Shown here one piece after another: positions 25,611 through 33,717 of a stretch of 46,929 nt of DNA. Source of the DNA: Merismopedia glauca CCAP 1448/3 (lineage in GTDB: Bacteria; Cyanobacteriota; Cyanobacteriia; Cyanobacteriales; CCAP-1448); the NCBI RefSeq assembly GCF_003003775.1, contig NZ_PVWJ01000025.1:1-46929 (forward strand). Direction: 5' to 3'. The first letter of the stretch is position 1. Each line of letters begins with the position of its first letter. A program made the translations under genes and the position numbers. The notes below the pieces were generated by a model. It worked only from the letters and a program-made list of their open reading frames with translations. It did no database searches and was not told where the DNA came from.

Positions 25611-25812
25611 TCCCATTGAAAATTGTTGGTCAAAAGTCAAGGAATTTTTACGTTCCAAAGCAGTTCCTACCTACGAGGCCCTTGATGATGCTATTAATTA
25701 GAGCATTCGATTCTGTCACGCCCAAAGACATGATTGGTTGGTTCACTCATTGCTGTTACTACGTCCCAAACCACACCTCAGACTGTATTGCACTCATATG
25801 AGAACCGCTATA
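25570..25812 (+). mobile_element. IS630-family transposase 3' remnant
   Basis: The sequence encodes the C-terminal part of an IS630-type DDE transposase in two frames. LPPYSADFNPIENCWSKVKE and EFLRSKAVPTYEALDDAIN lie in one frame, ended by a stop at about 25698. FDSVTPKDMIGWFTHCCYY continues in another. It holds the last catalytic glutamate region (NPIE). The 5' two-thirds of the element is missing and a frameshift breaks what is left. It sits in the Pro-rich hinge of the kinase gene. The edges are approximate; no clear terminal repeats were found. Confidence 0.75.
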
Positions 25813-25815
25813 TTC

Positions 25816-26048
25816 CTCCTCCAACTCCTCAATCTATTCCCACTTCACTAGCAACTCCGAAATTAAGGCAATTTGAATTTGAAGTGGTGACGTTAACACA
25901 AGTAGCTACCATCAAAGTTATCGAAGAGAAAGGCTTTTGGGGGAATAAGAAAACTAGAGAAACCACCGAAATCAGTTTGCAAACTCAAAAAAACTGCCAT
26001 CAAGCCCAGTTTTATTTTGATATAAGCCTTAACTGTTACACCATATAG
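25816..26048 (+). pseudogene. orphaned 3' fragment of the kinase gene
   Basis: The open sequence right after the IS remnant reads PPPTPQSIPTSLATPKLRQF followed by EFEVVTL, resuming a Pro-rich hinge like the one at the end of the kinase. In cyanobacterial 4-Cys-type kinases an FEFEVVTV-like phrase typically introduces a C-terminal formylglycine-generating-enzyme-like domain; this is recalled, not searched. Here it continues as KVIEEKGFWGNKKTRETTE and stops at 26048 before any such domain. It has no start codon of its own and is probably untranslated debris. Confidence 0.6.
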
Positions 26049-26117
26049 ATCCTGGCAAAACCCGCCCCTACCAACTATTTTATATTTAATTATGCCCACT
26101 TACTTATCTAAACCGAA

Positions 26118-27497
26118 ATGAAGCCGCCTGCGATCGCCATTTTGGGAGAGAATAGTCTTCCTATTGCCCGTAAAATTCAACAAATACTGCCTGAAGCTGT
26201 AATCTACGGGTTGGTTAACCGCACTCAGTCGGCTGATGTGACTTATACAAGCTTTGGGGAAACAATACGGGAATTATTTACAAGTAATACCCCAATAATT
26301 GGGATTTGTGCGGCAGGAATTCTGATTCGCACTCTAGCGCCATTAATCTCAGATAAGCGACAGGAACCGCCAGTTTTAGCGATCGCCGAAGATGGTAGTG
26401 CAGTAGTTCCCTTATTAGGCGGATTGCACGGCGTTAATGACTTAGCCCGTCAAATTGCCGCAGGTTTACAGGTTTTACCAGCAATTACAACGACTGGTGA
26501 TATTCGCTTCCGTACTGCTTTGCTATCTCCTCCTGCTGGATATTATTTAGCTAACCCAGAGGATGCCAAAACCTTCATCTCCGATTTACTAGCTGGGGCG
26601 AAGGTTAGATTAGAAGGAAGCGCACCTTGGTTGACTGAGAGTCAGTTACCGATTTCAGCCGATGGAGAATTAACCATTCGAGTCACTCAAGATGTGGTGG
26701 AATCAGCCCCGAATTGCTTGGTTTATCATCCCCAAGGTAAACTAGCGATCGTCGGGACAGGCCCTGGCAGCCCAGAATGGATGTCTCCAGAAGTGAAAGA
26801 GCTTTTGCTGTCAGCTACAGATTGGGTAGGCTACACCACTTATCTTAATTTAGTCGAACCCTTGCGGCAAAGTCAACAACGGCACGATTCCGACAACCGA
26901 GTCGAACTAGATCGAGCGCGATTAGCCTTGAATTTGGCAGCAGAGGGGCGATCGGTTGCTTTGATTTCTTCAGGAGATCCAGGCATTTTCGCAATGGCAG
27001 CAGCCGTATTTGAGGTCTTAGAACAAGAAAATCAACCCCAATGGCAACAGATCAAAATCCAGGTAGCTCCAGGAATTTCTGCCCTGCAAGCAGCAGCATC
27101 GCGGATTGGTGCGCCCATAGGTCACGATTTCTGCGCTATTTCCCTGTCAGATATCCTCAAACCTTGGGATATTATTGAAAAAAGGATTGCCTCTGTCGCC
27201 GAAGCTGACTTCGTTATTGCATTCTACAACCCAGTCTCCAAACAGCGCACCTGGCAATTAGAAAGAACGCGAGAAATACTATTGCAGTGGCGATCGCCCG
27301 ACACTCCCGTGATATTAGCCAAAAATGTTGGTAGAGTAGGGGAATCGGTAGAAGTGCGATCGCTTCATCAACTATCTGCTGATGAAGTCGATATGCAAAC
27401 CTTGGTACTAGTCGGTTCTAGCCAAACCCGCATCATCAAGCATCCACAGCAAATCTGGGTTTATACTCCCCGTCGCTACGATGCAGCCAATGGATAA
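26118..27497 (+). CDS. cobJ: CbiG-CobJ fusion, precorrin-3B C17-methyltransferase
   Basis: A 459-residue fusion. Residues 1-about 200 are CbiG-like (GICAAGILIRTLAPLISDKR, DGSAVVPLLGGLHGVNDLA, TTTGDIRFRTALLSPP), which in the anaerobic pathway opens the ring-A lactone. Residues about 208-455 are the CobJ/CbiH methylase, with LAIVGTGPGSPEWMSPEV, ISSGDPGIFAMAAAVFEV, APGISALQAAASRIGAPIGH and FVIAFYNPVSKQRTWQ. It methylates C17 with ring contraction. Such CbiG-CbiH fusions are common in cyanobacteria. It is separated from cobI by the broken kinase gene, which may have split an older continuous cob cluster. Confidence 0.94.
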   Translation: MKPPAIAILGENSLPIARKIQQILPEAVIYGLVNRTQSADVTYTSFGETIRELFTSNTPIIGICAAGILIRTLAPLISDKRQEPPVLAIAEDGSAVVPLLGGLHGVNDLARQIAAGLQVLPAITTTGDIRFRTALLSPPAGYYLANPEDAKTFISDLLAGAKVRLEGSAPWLTESQLPISADGELTIRVTQDVVESAPNCLVYHPQGKLAIVGTGPGSPEWMSPEVKELLLSATDWVGYTTYLNLVEPLRQSQQRHDSDNRVELDRARLALNLAAEGRSVALISSGDPGIFAMAAAVFEVLEQENQPQWQQIKIQVAPGISALQAAASRIGAPIGHDFCAISLSDILKPWDIIEKRIASVAEADFVIAFYNPVSKQRTWQLERTREILLQWRSPDTPVILAKNVGRVGESVEVRSLHQLSADEVDMQTLVLVGSSQTRIIKHPQQIWVYTPRRYDAANG

Positions 27498-27538
27498 TTT
27501 AAGTTTCTAACAGCCTATTTAATCAAACTGAAATGGTG

Positions 27539-28036
27539 CTAAATTTCGGTTTTGACTGCTTCCTCTAAACGATTAGTTTCAGCTTTTGCTTCTTCGAGCA
27601 AATCATCCCAATGGTTTGGAGGGTAACCGCTTTCCAGCATTTTCTTGAAAACTCGATAAGCGTCTGTTTTACTGTCGTAGGCTCGCTTAGAGTTTTCGTC
27701 GTTAACCCAGGCAAAAACAATTATTTTGCTCTCTTGATGATATCGAAAAAATAGTCGATACTGCTGAAAAAACTTAGATCTAAACCAGTGCTTGTAATCA
27801 TCGCCAAGTGTACTGCCTTGACGATACTCATTTCGCGTTGGATCTTGAGGAATAACATCAAATGCCAGCTTGGCTATGGCAGCTAGACGCTTTGTAGCAT
27901 TCTTTTTCTGGTAGTCTTGAGGGTACTTCTGACGCAAATCTTCAACCTGCATCAAAAGCTCTTCAAACTGGTTGAGGAAGAGAGGATGAGCAAATATATT
28001 CCACCCATTAATTACCAGTGGCTGACTTACAGACAA
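27539..28036 (-). CDS. yhaV: YhaV-family ribonuclease toxin
   Basis: A 165-residue toxin of the YhaV family, translation-associated RNases. It is identified by NEYRQGSTLGDDYKHWFRSK and FFQQYRLFFRYHQESKIIVF, then WVNDENSKRAYDSKTDAYRV with FKKMLESGYPPNHWDDLL. These are the family's conserved blocks in order, and the length fits. The start is a TTG two bases after the antitoxin stop codon, so translation is coupled. The pair is leftward and divergent from the cupin gene. Full length suggests a live toxin. Confidence 0.9.
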   Translation of the reverse strand: MSVSQPLVINGWNIFAHPLFLNQFEELLMQVEDLRQKYPQDYQKKNATKRLAAIAKLAFDVIPQDPTRNEYRQGSTLGDDYKHWFRSKFFQQYRLFFRYHQESKIIVFAWVNDENSKRAYDSKTDAYRVFKKMLESGYPPNHWDDLLEEAKAETNRLEEAVKTEI

Positions 28037-28038
28037 AC

Positions 28039-28371
28039 TTATTCATCCTCATCACCCAGTGGTGCGTCAAGATCCAGATCTACTTCAGCTACTAAAGACT
28101 GAACTCGGCTGACTAAATCGGGGCTAATCGCTTGTAAACGCTGAGGATTCTTTTCTATATCTCGTGCGATAAAGTTTAGAAACTTCCCAAGTATAGGATC
28201 GCTCTCTACGTTGTCAGTGCGAGAAATCACTACTTTGCCATCTGGCTCGATAGTGTAGCAGATTTTATCGCGCTTATTTAAGCCCAGAACCTTACGAACG
28301 GGTTCGGGTACTGTAGTTTGATAGCGATCTGTCAGAGTAGATTCTGAGCATGGGGCTGACATTACAGCCAT
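28039..28371 (-). CDS. prlF: PrlF/SohA-family antitoxin
   Basis: A 110-residue antitoxin with an N-terminal SpoVT/AbrB-type swapped-hairpin DNA-binding domain: STLTDRYQTTVPEPVRKVLG, then LNKRDKICYTIEPDGKVVIS. An acidic C-terminal tail (VAEVDLDLDAPLGDEDE) likely wraps the toxin. It should neutralise the YhaV-type toxin downstream and repress the shared promoter. The ATG at 28371 (MAVMSAP) has AGAGGT at the right distance. A longer frame reaching 28449 overlaps the divergent cupin region and lacks a ribosome site. Confidence 0.88.
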   Translation of the reverse strand: MAVMSAPCSESTLTDRYQTTVPEPVRKVLGLNKRDKICYTIEPDGKVVISRTDNVESDPILGKFLNFIARDIEKNPQRLQAISPDLVSRVQSLVAEVDLDLDAPLGDEDE

Positions 28372-28482
28372 AGCAACCTCTAAACTTATTGATGAAACTA
28401 TATTTCTATGGTAATGCGATCGCATTGTCTTGTCAAGATTGACGGGCAAGAAGGAGAATTAGTGCTGTGGAGGTTTATAAAT

Positions 28483-28965
28483 ATGGAAGATGCAAAACCT
28501 TTGATTTTAAAAGCTGCACAAATTGCTGACAGTATGCAAACTTTTTCACATCCTTGGAATCCAAAATCTGAAATATCAGGTACTTATTTAGGGCGTACGG
28601 TTGGACTAAAACGCACTGGAGTTAACTTCGCCAAACTTCCTCCAGGAAAAGAATCTTTTATCTATCATTCCCACCACCGAGAGGAAGAATGGATTTATAT
28701 TTTATCAGGTCAAGGTATTGCAGAAATTGATGGGGAAGAATTTGAAGTAGGTTCAGGAGACTTCATGGGGTTTCCCACACCTTCTGTTGCTCATCATCTC
28801 AGAAATACAGGAGACGAAGACCTAGTGTATCTAATGGGAGGAGAAAACCTAGATGTAGAAATAGCTGATTTTCCACATCTGGGAAAACGGATGTTGCGCC
28901 GCGAAAATAATATTGAAATCTACGATCTTACTGACGCGAAACCTTTTGGATCGTTGGATGTATAA
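28483..28965 (+). CDS. cupin domain protein
   Basis: A 160-residue single-cupin protein. The first cupin motif (about 65-90) is SFIYHSHHREEEWIYILSGQ, with histidines and glutamate placed to bind a metal. The second is GSGDFMGFPTPSVAHHLRNT. It has no signal peptide. Its substrate is unknown; similar stand-alone cupins include dioxygenase-like, sugar-isomerase-like and sensor proteins. The ATG at 28483 has a perfect GGAGG nine bases upstream, which decides against the longer non-ATG frame from 28408. It is divergent from the toxin-antitoxin pair with a short shared promoter zone. Confidence 0.88.
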   Translation: MEDAKPLILKAAQIADSMQTFSHPWNPKSEISGTYLGRTVGLKRTGVNFAKLPPGKESFIYHSHHREEEWIYILSGQGIAEIDGEEFEVGSGDFMGFPTPSVAHHLRNTGDEDLVYLMGGENLDVEIADFPHLGKRMLRRENNIEIYDLTDAKPFGSLDV

Positions 28966-29148
28966 CGTAGATAAGCGTAATGAAATTGCAGAGGCGAAAA
29001 CACATCTAAGAAAGCAGATTAAACTTTGATAAAACTAGAGTATTTTCCGTGAAGTCGAGGGCTTGCAACTGTAAATATCACCCGCGAGTTACTTATATTC
29101 ATCTAGCTGTAGTTTTTGACTCCTTCCCCCTTCTTCCCTCTTCCTTCT

Positions 29149-30690
29149 CTAATGCAAAAAGTGACGCACCCCTGTAAACACCATCACTAACCCAAGTTCG
29201 TCAGCCGCAGCAATGGAATCTGCATCTCTCATGCTACCCCCTGGTTGGACTATAGCTTTAATTCCAGCTTGAGAGGCGGTGCGTACTGAGTCATCGAAGG
29301 GGAAGAAACCATCGCTAGCGAGGAATCCCCCTTCAGCTTTATCTCCCGCTTGTTCTAGGGCAATTTTGACTGAGCCGACGCGATTCATCTGTCCCGCACC
29401 TACCCCACTAGTAGTCCGATTATTGGTGACTACTATGGCATTAGATTTAACGTGTTTGCATACCCGCCAAGCAAAGAGTAATTCTGCCAATTCTGCTTCT
29501 GTAGGCTGTTTTTTAGTCACTATTTGCCAGGAACTTGGATCTGCAACCAAATCGTCAGCATCTTGCACCAGGAAACCGCCAGCAATAGTTTTCACGACTG
29601 GTTGACTCCCATGAGTCAAATCGGGAGAAATTAGGATTCTCAGATTAGATTTCTTGGCTAAAATCTCCTCAGCCTCTTTGTCGCATCCAGGTGCAACTAT
29701 ACACTCCAAAAAAGTCTGGGTTAAAAATTGGGCGGTAGATACATCTATGGGACGATTTAAGGCAACAATTCCTCCAAATGCAGAGACTGAATCCGCTTGG
29801 AACGCTTTTTCGTAAGCTTCTGAGATCCTATCAGCTACAGCCACCCCGCAAGGATTGGTATGTTTAATAATCACCGCAGCCGCAGAATCGTTGAATTCTG
29901 CCACAATCTGACGGGCGGATTCTAAATCTACCAAATTATTGTAGCTTAGTTCTTTTCCCTGTAACTTAGTCGCTGCTGCCCAACCAGTTTTAGTATTTCC
30001 ACTTTGATACCAAGCGGCTTTTTGATGGGGGTTTTCGCCATACCGCAAAGATTGGATTTGTGCGCCTGATAGAGTAAATTTTTCGGTTAATGGGGCTGAA
30101 GCTTGAATGTTAAAGAGGTAGGAAGCGATCGCTCTATCGTACTCAGCCGTGTGGCTAAAAGCTTCATAAGCACGTGCTTGACGAAATTCTAGGGAGATAT
30201 CCCCCTGATTATTTCTGAACTCTCCCAGATAGTCATCATATCGCTCTGGATTGCACAAAACCGTCAAATTAGCGTAGTTTTTAGCCGCCGCACGAATCAT
30301 AGCGGGGCCGCCAATATCAATTTGTTCTATAGCTTCGGGTAAGGTAATGTTAGGTTTAGCGATCGCCTCCACAAATGGATAGAGATTAACTACCACTAAA
30401 TCTATCGGGCGAATTCCATGAGTTTCCAAATCTTGTCTATGTTCAACTAAATCTCGACGGGCTAAAATTCCCCCATGAATCTTGGGATTTAAGGTTTTGA
30501 CTCTTCCACCTAAAATCTCAGGAAATTTGGTATAGTCAGAGACTTTCACCACTGGTAATCCAGCATCTTTTAGAGTTTGAGCCGTTCCGCCACTGCTAAT
30601 AATTTCAAATCCAAATTCATTTATCAATTGATTAGCAAAATCAACTATTCCAGTTTTGTTGGATGTACTTAGCAGTGCCAGACGTGACAT
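29149..30690 (-). CDS. purH: AICAR transformylase / IMP cyclohydrolase
   Basis: Bifunctional enzyme of 513 residues for the last two steps of IMP synthesis. The N-terminal MGS-like cyclohydrolase domain (1-about 145) has ALLSTSNKTGIVDFANQL, ISSGGTAQTLKDAGL and GGRVKTLNPKIHGGIL. The AICAR transformylase domain (about 150-513) has LRYGENPHQKAAWY, IIKHTNPCGVAVAD and the C-terminal SDGFFPFDDSVRTASQAG. All key segments are intact. It ends beside a CT-rich heptamer tract and is monocistronic. Confidence 0.97.
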   Translation of the reverse strand: MSRLALLSTSNKTGIVDFANQLINEFGFEIISSGGTAQTLKDAGLPVVKVSDYTKFPEILGGRVKTLNPKIHGGILARRDLVEHRQDLETHGIRPIDLVVVNLYPFVEAIAKPNITLPEAIEQIDIGGPAMIRAAAKNYANLTVLCNPERYDDYLGEFRNNQGDISLEFRQARAYEAFSHTAEYDRAIASYLFNIQASAPLTEKFTLSGAQIQSLRYGENPHQKAAWYQSGNTKTGWAAATKLQGKELSYNNLVDLESARQIVAEFNDSAAAVIIKHTNPCGVAVADRISEAYEKAFQADSVSAFGGIVALNRPIDVSTAQFLTQTFLECIVAPGCDKEAEEILAKKSNLRILISPDLTHGSQPVVKTIAGGFLVQDADDLVADPSSWQIVTKKQPTEAELAELLFAWRVCKHVKSNAIVVTNNRTTSGVGAGQMNRVGSVKIALEQAGDKAEGGFLASDGFFPFDDSVRTASQAGIKAIVQPGGSMRDADSIAAADELGLVMVFTGVRHFLH

Positions 30691-31010
30691 ATATGATTTC
30701 CTTGTGCGACTAAGTAATCTTAAACGGTATTTTCCTAATTTGTCACCCCGATTGTGCCATTAAAGAGTACTGATTTGATGAGACATAGTGGCAAATAATG
30801 TAGTCCTATTAGCTGCAACTAAGTAATTTCTGAGTTAGTCATTAGACTCGAACATTAAGCAATTAGTTCACATCTAAAGACATAAATATGTACTTTGATT
30901 TAGCTAGTCAATTTCTTCCTCAAGACAGAAGAGTTTGCTGTTATCTAGTAGCTAGCATGGAAAAAATTGGATTTTCAACAGATACTCCCAAGTAGGAGTA
31001 ATACAGCCAG
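30691..31010. other. divergent promoter region, purH / exported protein
   Basis: A 320-base spacer between divergent genes. It is AT-rich and contains no repeat, hairpin or small gene I can support. It should contain promoters for both genes. Confidence 0.45.
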
Positions 31011-31613
31011 ATGAATTCTAAAATTGCTTGTTCTATACTAGCTATCTCTACAGTCATTATCGCTACATCTGGAACAGCCAGCGCGCAAATGTCTCCAGAC
31101 AATCCATTTCGCAATAGCAGTGAAGGTACAACTAGAGTTAGTGAAAGTAATAACCAAACTAACTCTCAAGAAGTTGCTCAAACTATTACACCTGGTAGAG
31201 CTACTCGTTCTGGCCCTAGCTACATCGGCGTAGGTGGTAATATCGGTTTAGGTGGCGATACCTCTTTAGGAGATGGAAGTTTTACCGTCATTAGCAAGAT
31301 AGGTCTAACTAGAAACTTATCTATCCGCCCTAGCGCTACTATTGGCGATAATACAGTGATTCTGGTGCCTTTAACGGTCGATTTTCCTGTAGCATCAGTA
31401 GTAGATGCTGACAACTTCCAAGTAGGCGCAGCCCCATATATCGGTGGTGGTGCAGCTATATCTACAGGTGACAATAGTCGGGTTGGTTTTCTGGTTTCTG
31501 GTGGGGTAGATGTACCTTTATCTCGCCAAATTACGGCTAACGCTGGGATCAATGTTGGCTTTTTAGATGAGACTGAATACGGTTTGACGATAGGTGTAGG
31601 CTACAACTTCTAG
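31011..31613 (+). CDS. exported small beta-barrel-like protein
   Basis: A 200-residue protein with a clear signal peptide (MNSKIACSILAISTVIIATSGTASA-Q is the pattern, with cleavage after residue 25) and a polar Asn/Ser/Thr-rich linker to about residue 60. The rest (62-200) is glycine-rich with strictly alternating hydrophobic residues, such as YIGVGGNIGLGGD, FTVISKIGLTRNLSIRP and ANAGINVGFLD. The last residues are LTIGVGYNF, with a terminal phenylalanine. This pattern is that of an eight-stranded outer-membrane barrel, probably recognised by the BamA encoded in this window. No specific family was recognised with certainty; its role as porin, adhesin or structural protein is open. Confidence 0.8.
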   Translation: MNSKIACSILAISTVIIATSGTASAQMSPDNPFRNSSEGTTRVSESNNQTNSQEVAQTITPGRATRSGPSYIGVGGNIGLGGDTSLGDGSFTVISKIGLTRNLSIRPSATIGDNTVILVPLTVDFPVASVVDADNFQVGAAPYIGGGAAISTGDNSRVGFLVSGGVDVPLSRQITANAGINVGFLDETEYGLTIGVGYNF

Positions 31614-31935
31614 TTGTTTTTTGGCTAGTGGTTTTTTGGGGATGGGGACTGGAGAAATTCCTACTCCCTAACCCCTACAGAGAATTTGAATTGGGAATTG
31701 CTAGTAACGTAAGTTGCTAGTTACTATTTTTGACTTGTTTATTAATTATGAATTGTTGATTGTTGATTGTTGATTGTTGATTGCTAATTAAATTTTCCTC
31801 CCCGTGTCCCCCAATCCCTAATCCCCAATCCCTCAAGAGTACATCCAATTTATCACTAGCAACTTGGGTTAGTATCGTAAGTCAGTGCTTGCGCGATCGC
31901 CAACCTAGATGATATGCTAGGAAAACTGGCAGTTT
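31614..31935. other. intergenic region with tandem and dispersed repeats
   Basis: A 322-base spacer before the tRNA. It contains a TTGATTG heptamer run at 31751-31783, a CCAATCC/CTAATCC heptamer run at 31811-31832, and the inverted-repeat segment 31822-31871, whose partner is at 35196-35246. No gene was seen. Confidence 0.6.
31822..31871 (+). repeat. inverted dispersed repeat, left copy
   Basis: The segment running from TCCCCAATCC through TCAAGAGTACATCCAATTTA and TCACTAGCAACTTGGGTTA is the reverse complement of 35196-35246 with about one mismatch. The two copies bracket about 3.3 kb containing the tRNA and three genes. Confidence 0.85.
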
Positions 31936-32017
31936 GCGGATGTGGTGGAACTGGTAGACACGCACGCTTGAGGGGCGTGTGGCTAACGCCTTGCGAGTTC
32001 GAGTCTCGCCATCCGCA
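31936..32017 (+). tRNA. trnL-GAG: tRNA-Leu (anticodon GAG)
   Basis: An 82-nt class II tRNA. The acceptor stem is GCGGATG / CATCCGC with discriminator A. The D-arm contains GGTGG..ACTGGTAGAC. The anticodon stem CACGC/GCGTG holds the loop TTGAGGG, so the anticodon is GAG, reading CUC and CUU. The long variable arm forms GGC/GCC, and the T-arm GCGAG-TTCGAGT-CTCGC is intact. CCA is not encoded, as is common in cyanobacteria. A T-rich stretch follows at 32018-32030 and may end transcription. Confidence 0.97.
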
Positions 32018-32128
32018 TTTTTAGATTATTTTTGAGTCAGATTAAGCTATATATCTAACTATTCGATCTCAACTAGCTCAAAAGAATCGAATATGATAGA
32101 AACTGTAGGTAAAGATTTGTAAAGAAAA

Positions 32129-32734
32129 TTGACTCTCACCACAACATCAGCCCAAATATTGCCTACCTCTTGGCATACCCTGAACCCGCTCTGGCAAGGA
32201 GGAGAAGCAGAAGTGAGCAAAGGACTGCCCCACAGTCAACTTGCTCCAGCTTGGCAAATTTTACTCCTAGGAGATGGTTCCCCCACCCGACATCTACAGC
32301 TAGTTACTAGAGAACCAATTGAAGTAGACGTAATTGATATGTCCCCCATTGGCATGACGGCTGATAATGCCCCTGCGGAAATTATAGCAGTACCAGGACC
32401 ACGCCTCCGTCGGCAAGTTTGGTTGCGAACTGCTTCAGGACAGAGACTAGCCTATGCTACATCTTGGTGGGAAGCGGCTCATGTGGATGAATACTTACAA
32501 AACCGTTCTTTACCCATTTGGGCAAGTTTAGCGCGTCTCCGCACCGAATTGTATCGCGACGTTCAAGGAATTTACTACGGGAATTCACCAGCATTAGAAA
32601 CTGCTTTTGGAGAATCAGGTCCTTTCTGGGGGCGGCATTACTTATTTTGGCATCATCAACAACCATTCACTCTAATTTATGAAGTCTTTTCTCCTTACCT
32701 AACTAGATATTTAGGCAATATGGGCGCAGATTGA
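32129..32734 (+). CDS. chorismate lyase (cyanobacterial type)
   Basis: A 201-residue protein of the family (old DUF98) shown in cyanobacteria to convert chorismate to 4-hydroxybenzoate and pyruvate, the head group for plastoquinone. Characteristic segments are LAPAWQILLLGDGSPTRHLQ, RLRRQVWLRTASGQRLAYAT, and the C-terminal ARLRTELYRDVQGIYYG followed by GPFWGRHYLFWHHQQPFTLI. It has no signal or membrane segment. The start is a TTG with weak upstream sequence; no ATG precedes the conserved region, so it is the best available start. It lies between the tRNA and a convergent DUF3318 gene. Confidence 0.88.
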   Translation: MTLTTTSAQILPTSWHTLNPLWQGGEAEVSKGLPHSQLAPAWQILLLGDGSPTRHLQLVTREPIEVDVIDMSPIGMTADNAPAEIIAVPGPRLRRQVWLRTASGQRLAYATSWWEAAHVDEYLQNRSLPIWASLARLRTELYRDVQGIYYGNSPALETAFGESGPFWGRHYLFWHHQQPFTLIYEVFSPYLTRYLGNMGAD

Positions 32735-32770
32735 CACGGAGACACGGGAGTAAGTAGTTAGATCGTGACT

Positions 32771-32811
32771 TTCTTTTCTCCTCTTCCCTCTTCCCTCTTC
32801 CTTCTTCCTTA
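32771..32811. repeat. CT-rich heptamer tract
   Basis: Units of TTCCCTC and TTCCTTC with period 7 lie between the convergent chorismate lyase and DUF3318 genes, overlapping the latter's stop region. Confidence 0.8.
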
Positions 32812-33456
32812 CTTTAACCCTTCGTTAGCTTGCTGAGCGCGATTTTTGGCTTTAGAAGCACTACGTCTTAAAGCTTGAAGCCTAGACTCATAGCTACGAC
32901 GCTGACGCTTATTTGGTGTTTGTTCTAGTAAAGTTTTCAAAGCACTACCCAAACTTTTGTAGGCATTGGGAAGTGAGTAACCAAACCGTGTCGCTAAGCC
33001 TATAGCTTTTTCATCTGCCGCGACAGACTCTTGTAACTGGGTATCTCCATTATTTTTCATGTAGAGGCGATAACCAGAGAAGCCACATAGTCCTAAAGCC
33101 AATAACAGTAACAAGCCATCTTGTACCCACAACTCTCCGACAGCACCACCCAAACCAATTGCCAAAGCTGCCATTTCCCATCCATCTCTGGGTATAGTGT
33201 CATTCTGAATTCTGGCGACTTCATGCCAAAATAATAAATTGCGCTGGTCCATCGCCAACTGTTCCCACTTAGCCAAGTCAATCTGGATTTCTACTTGATC
33301 TTTACCGATTTCTTCACAACGAACTAGTGGGGGATTTACTTCAGTTGTACTCTCAACACTGACCCAACTTTGTAATTCTGGTGGTAATAAAGTCTTCAAA
33401 CGCCGGAGTTCGCTCAATTCAGCTTGAGCAGAAGGCGTACCAGCATAATATGTCAT
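32809..33456 (-). CDS. DUF3318 membrane protein
   Basis: A 215-residue protein of the cyanobacterial DUF3318 type. The N-terminal half (1-95) is soluble and carries ELSELRRLKTLLPPELQSWV. It is followed by two hydrophobic helices (about 101-138), MAALAIGLGGAVGELW and LLLLLALGLCGFSGYRLY. The C-terminal 75 residues are basic and helical, ending in AKNRAQQANEGLK. The function is not known to me. It starts at an ATG, with an A-rich leader containing GGAG-like sequence. Convergent with chorismate lyase. Confidence 0.82.
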   Translation of the reverse strand: MTYYAGTPSAQAELSELRRLKTLLPPELQSWVSVESTTEVNPPLVRCEEIGKDQVEIQIDLAKWEQLAMDQRNLLFWHEVARIQNDTIPRDGWEMAALAIGLGGAVGELWVQDGLLLLLALGLCGFSGYRLYMKNNGDTQLQESVAADEKAIGLATRFGYSLPNAYKSLGSALKTLLEQTPNKRQRRSYESRLQALRRSASKAKNRAQQANEGLK

Positions 33457-33717
33457 ATATCAGGCTCCAGAAAAATTAAGGTACTTAAATAAATTTTACT
33501 TTTTGCGATTCTCAAGTCTGACCGAGTTGAGTATTTATTTTGTCATACTTCTGTGGCGATCGCCCACGACCAAGTATTGTCATCCTAACGTGAGTTTGGA
33601 CTTAGGAATATGCGCTACGGGCAGACTAAGGCTACGGACTTAGCAGTTGAGGAAAAGTACAAATATGATGCCATATCTATCAGTTTAAACCAATAAATCA
33701 GGTATTTATCGATAACT

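Noticed and set aside
25616-25801. A 61-codon frame in the kinase-cobJ spacer
   Set aside because: It is a frame-shifted piece of the IS630 transposase remnant, not a gene.
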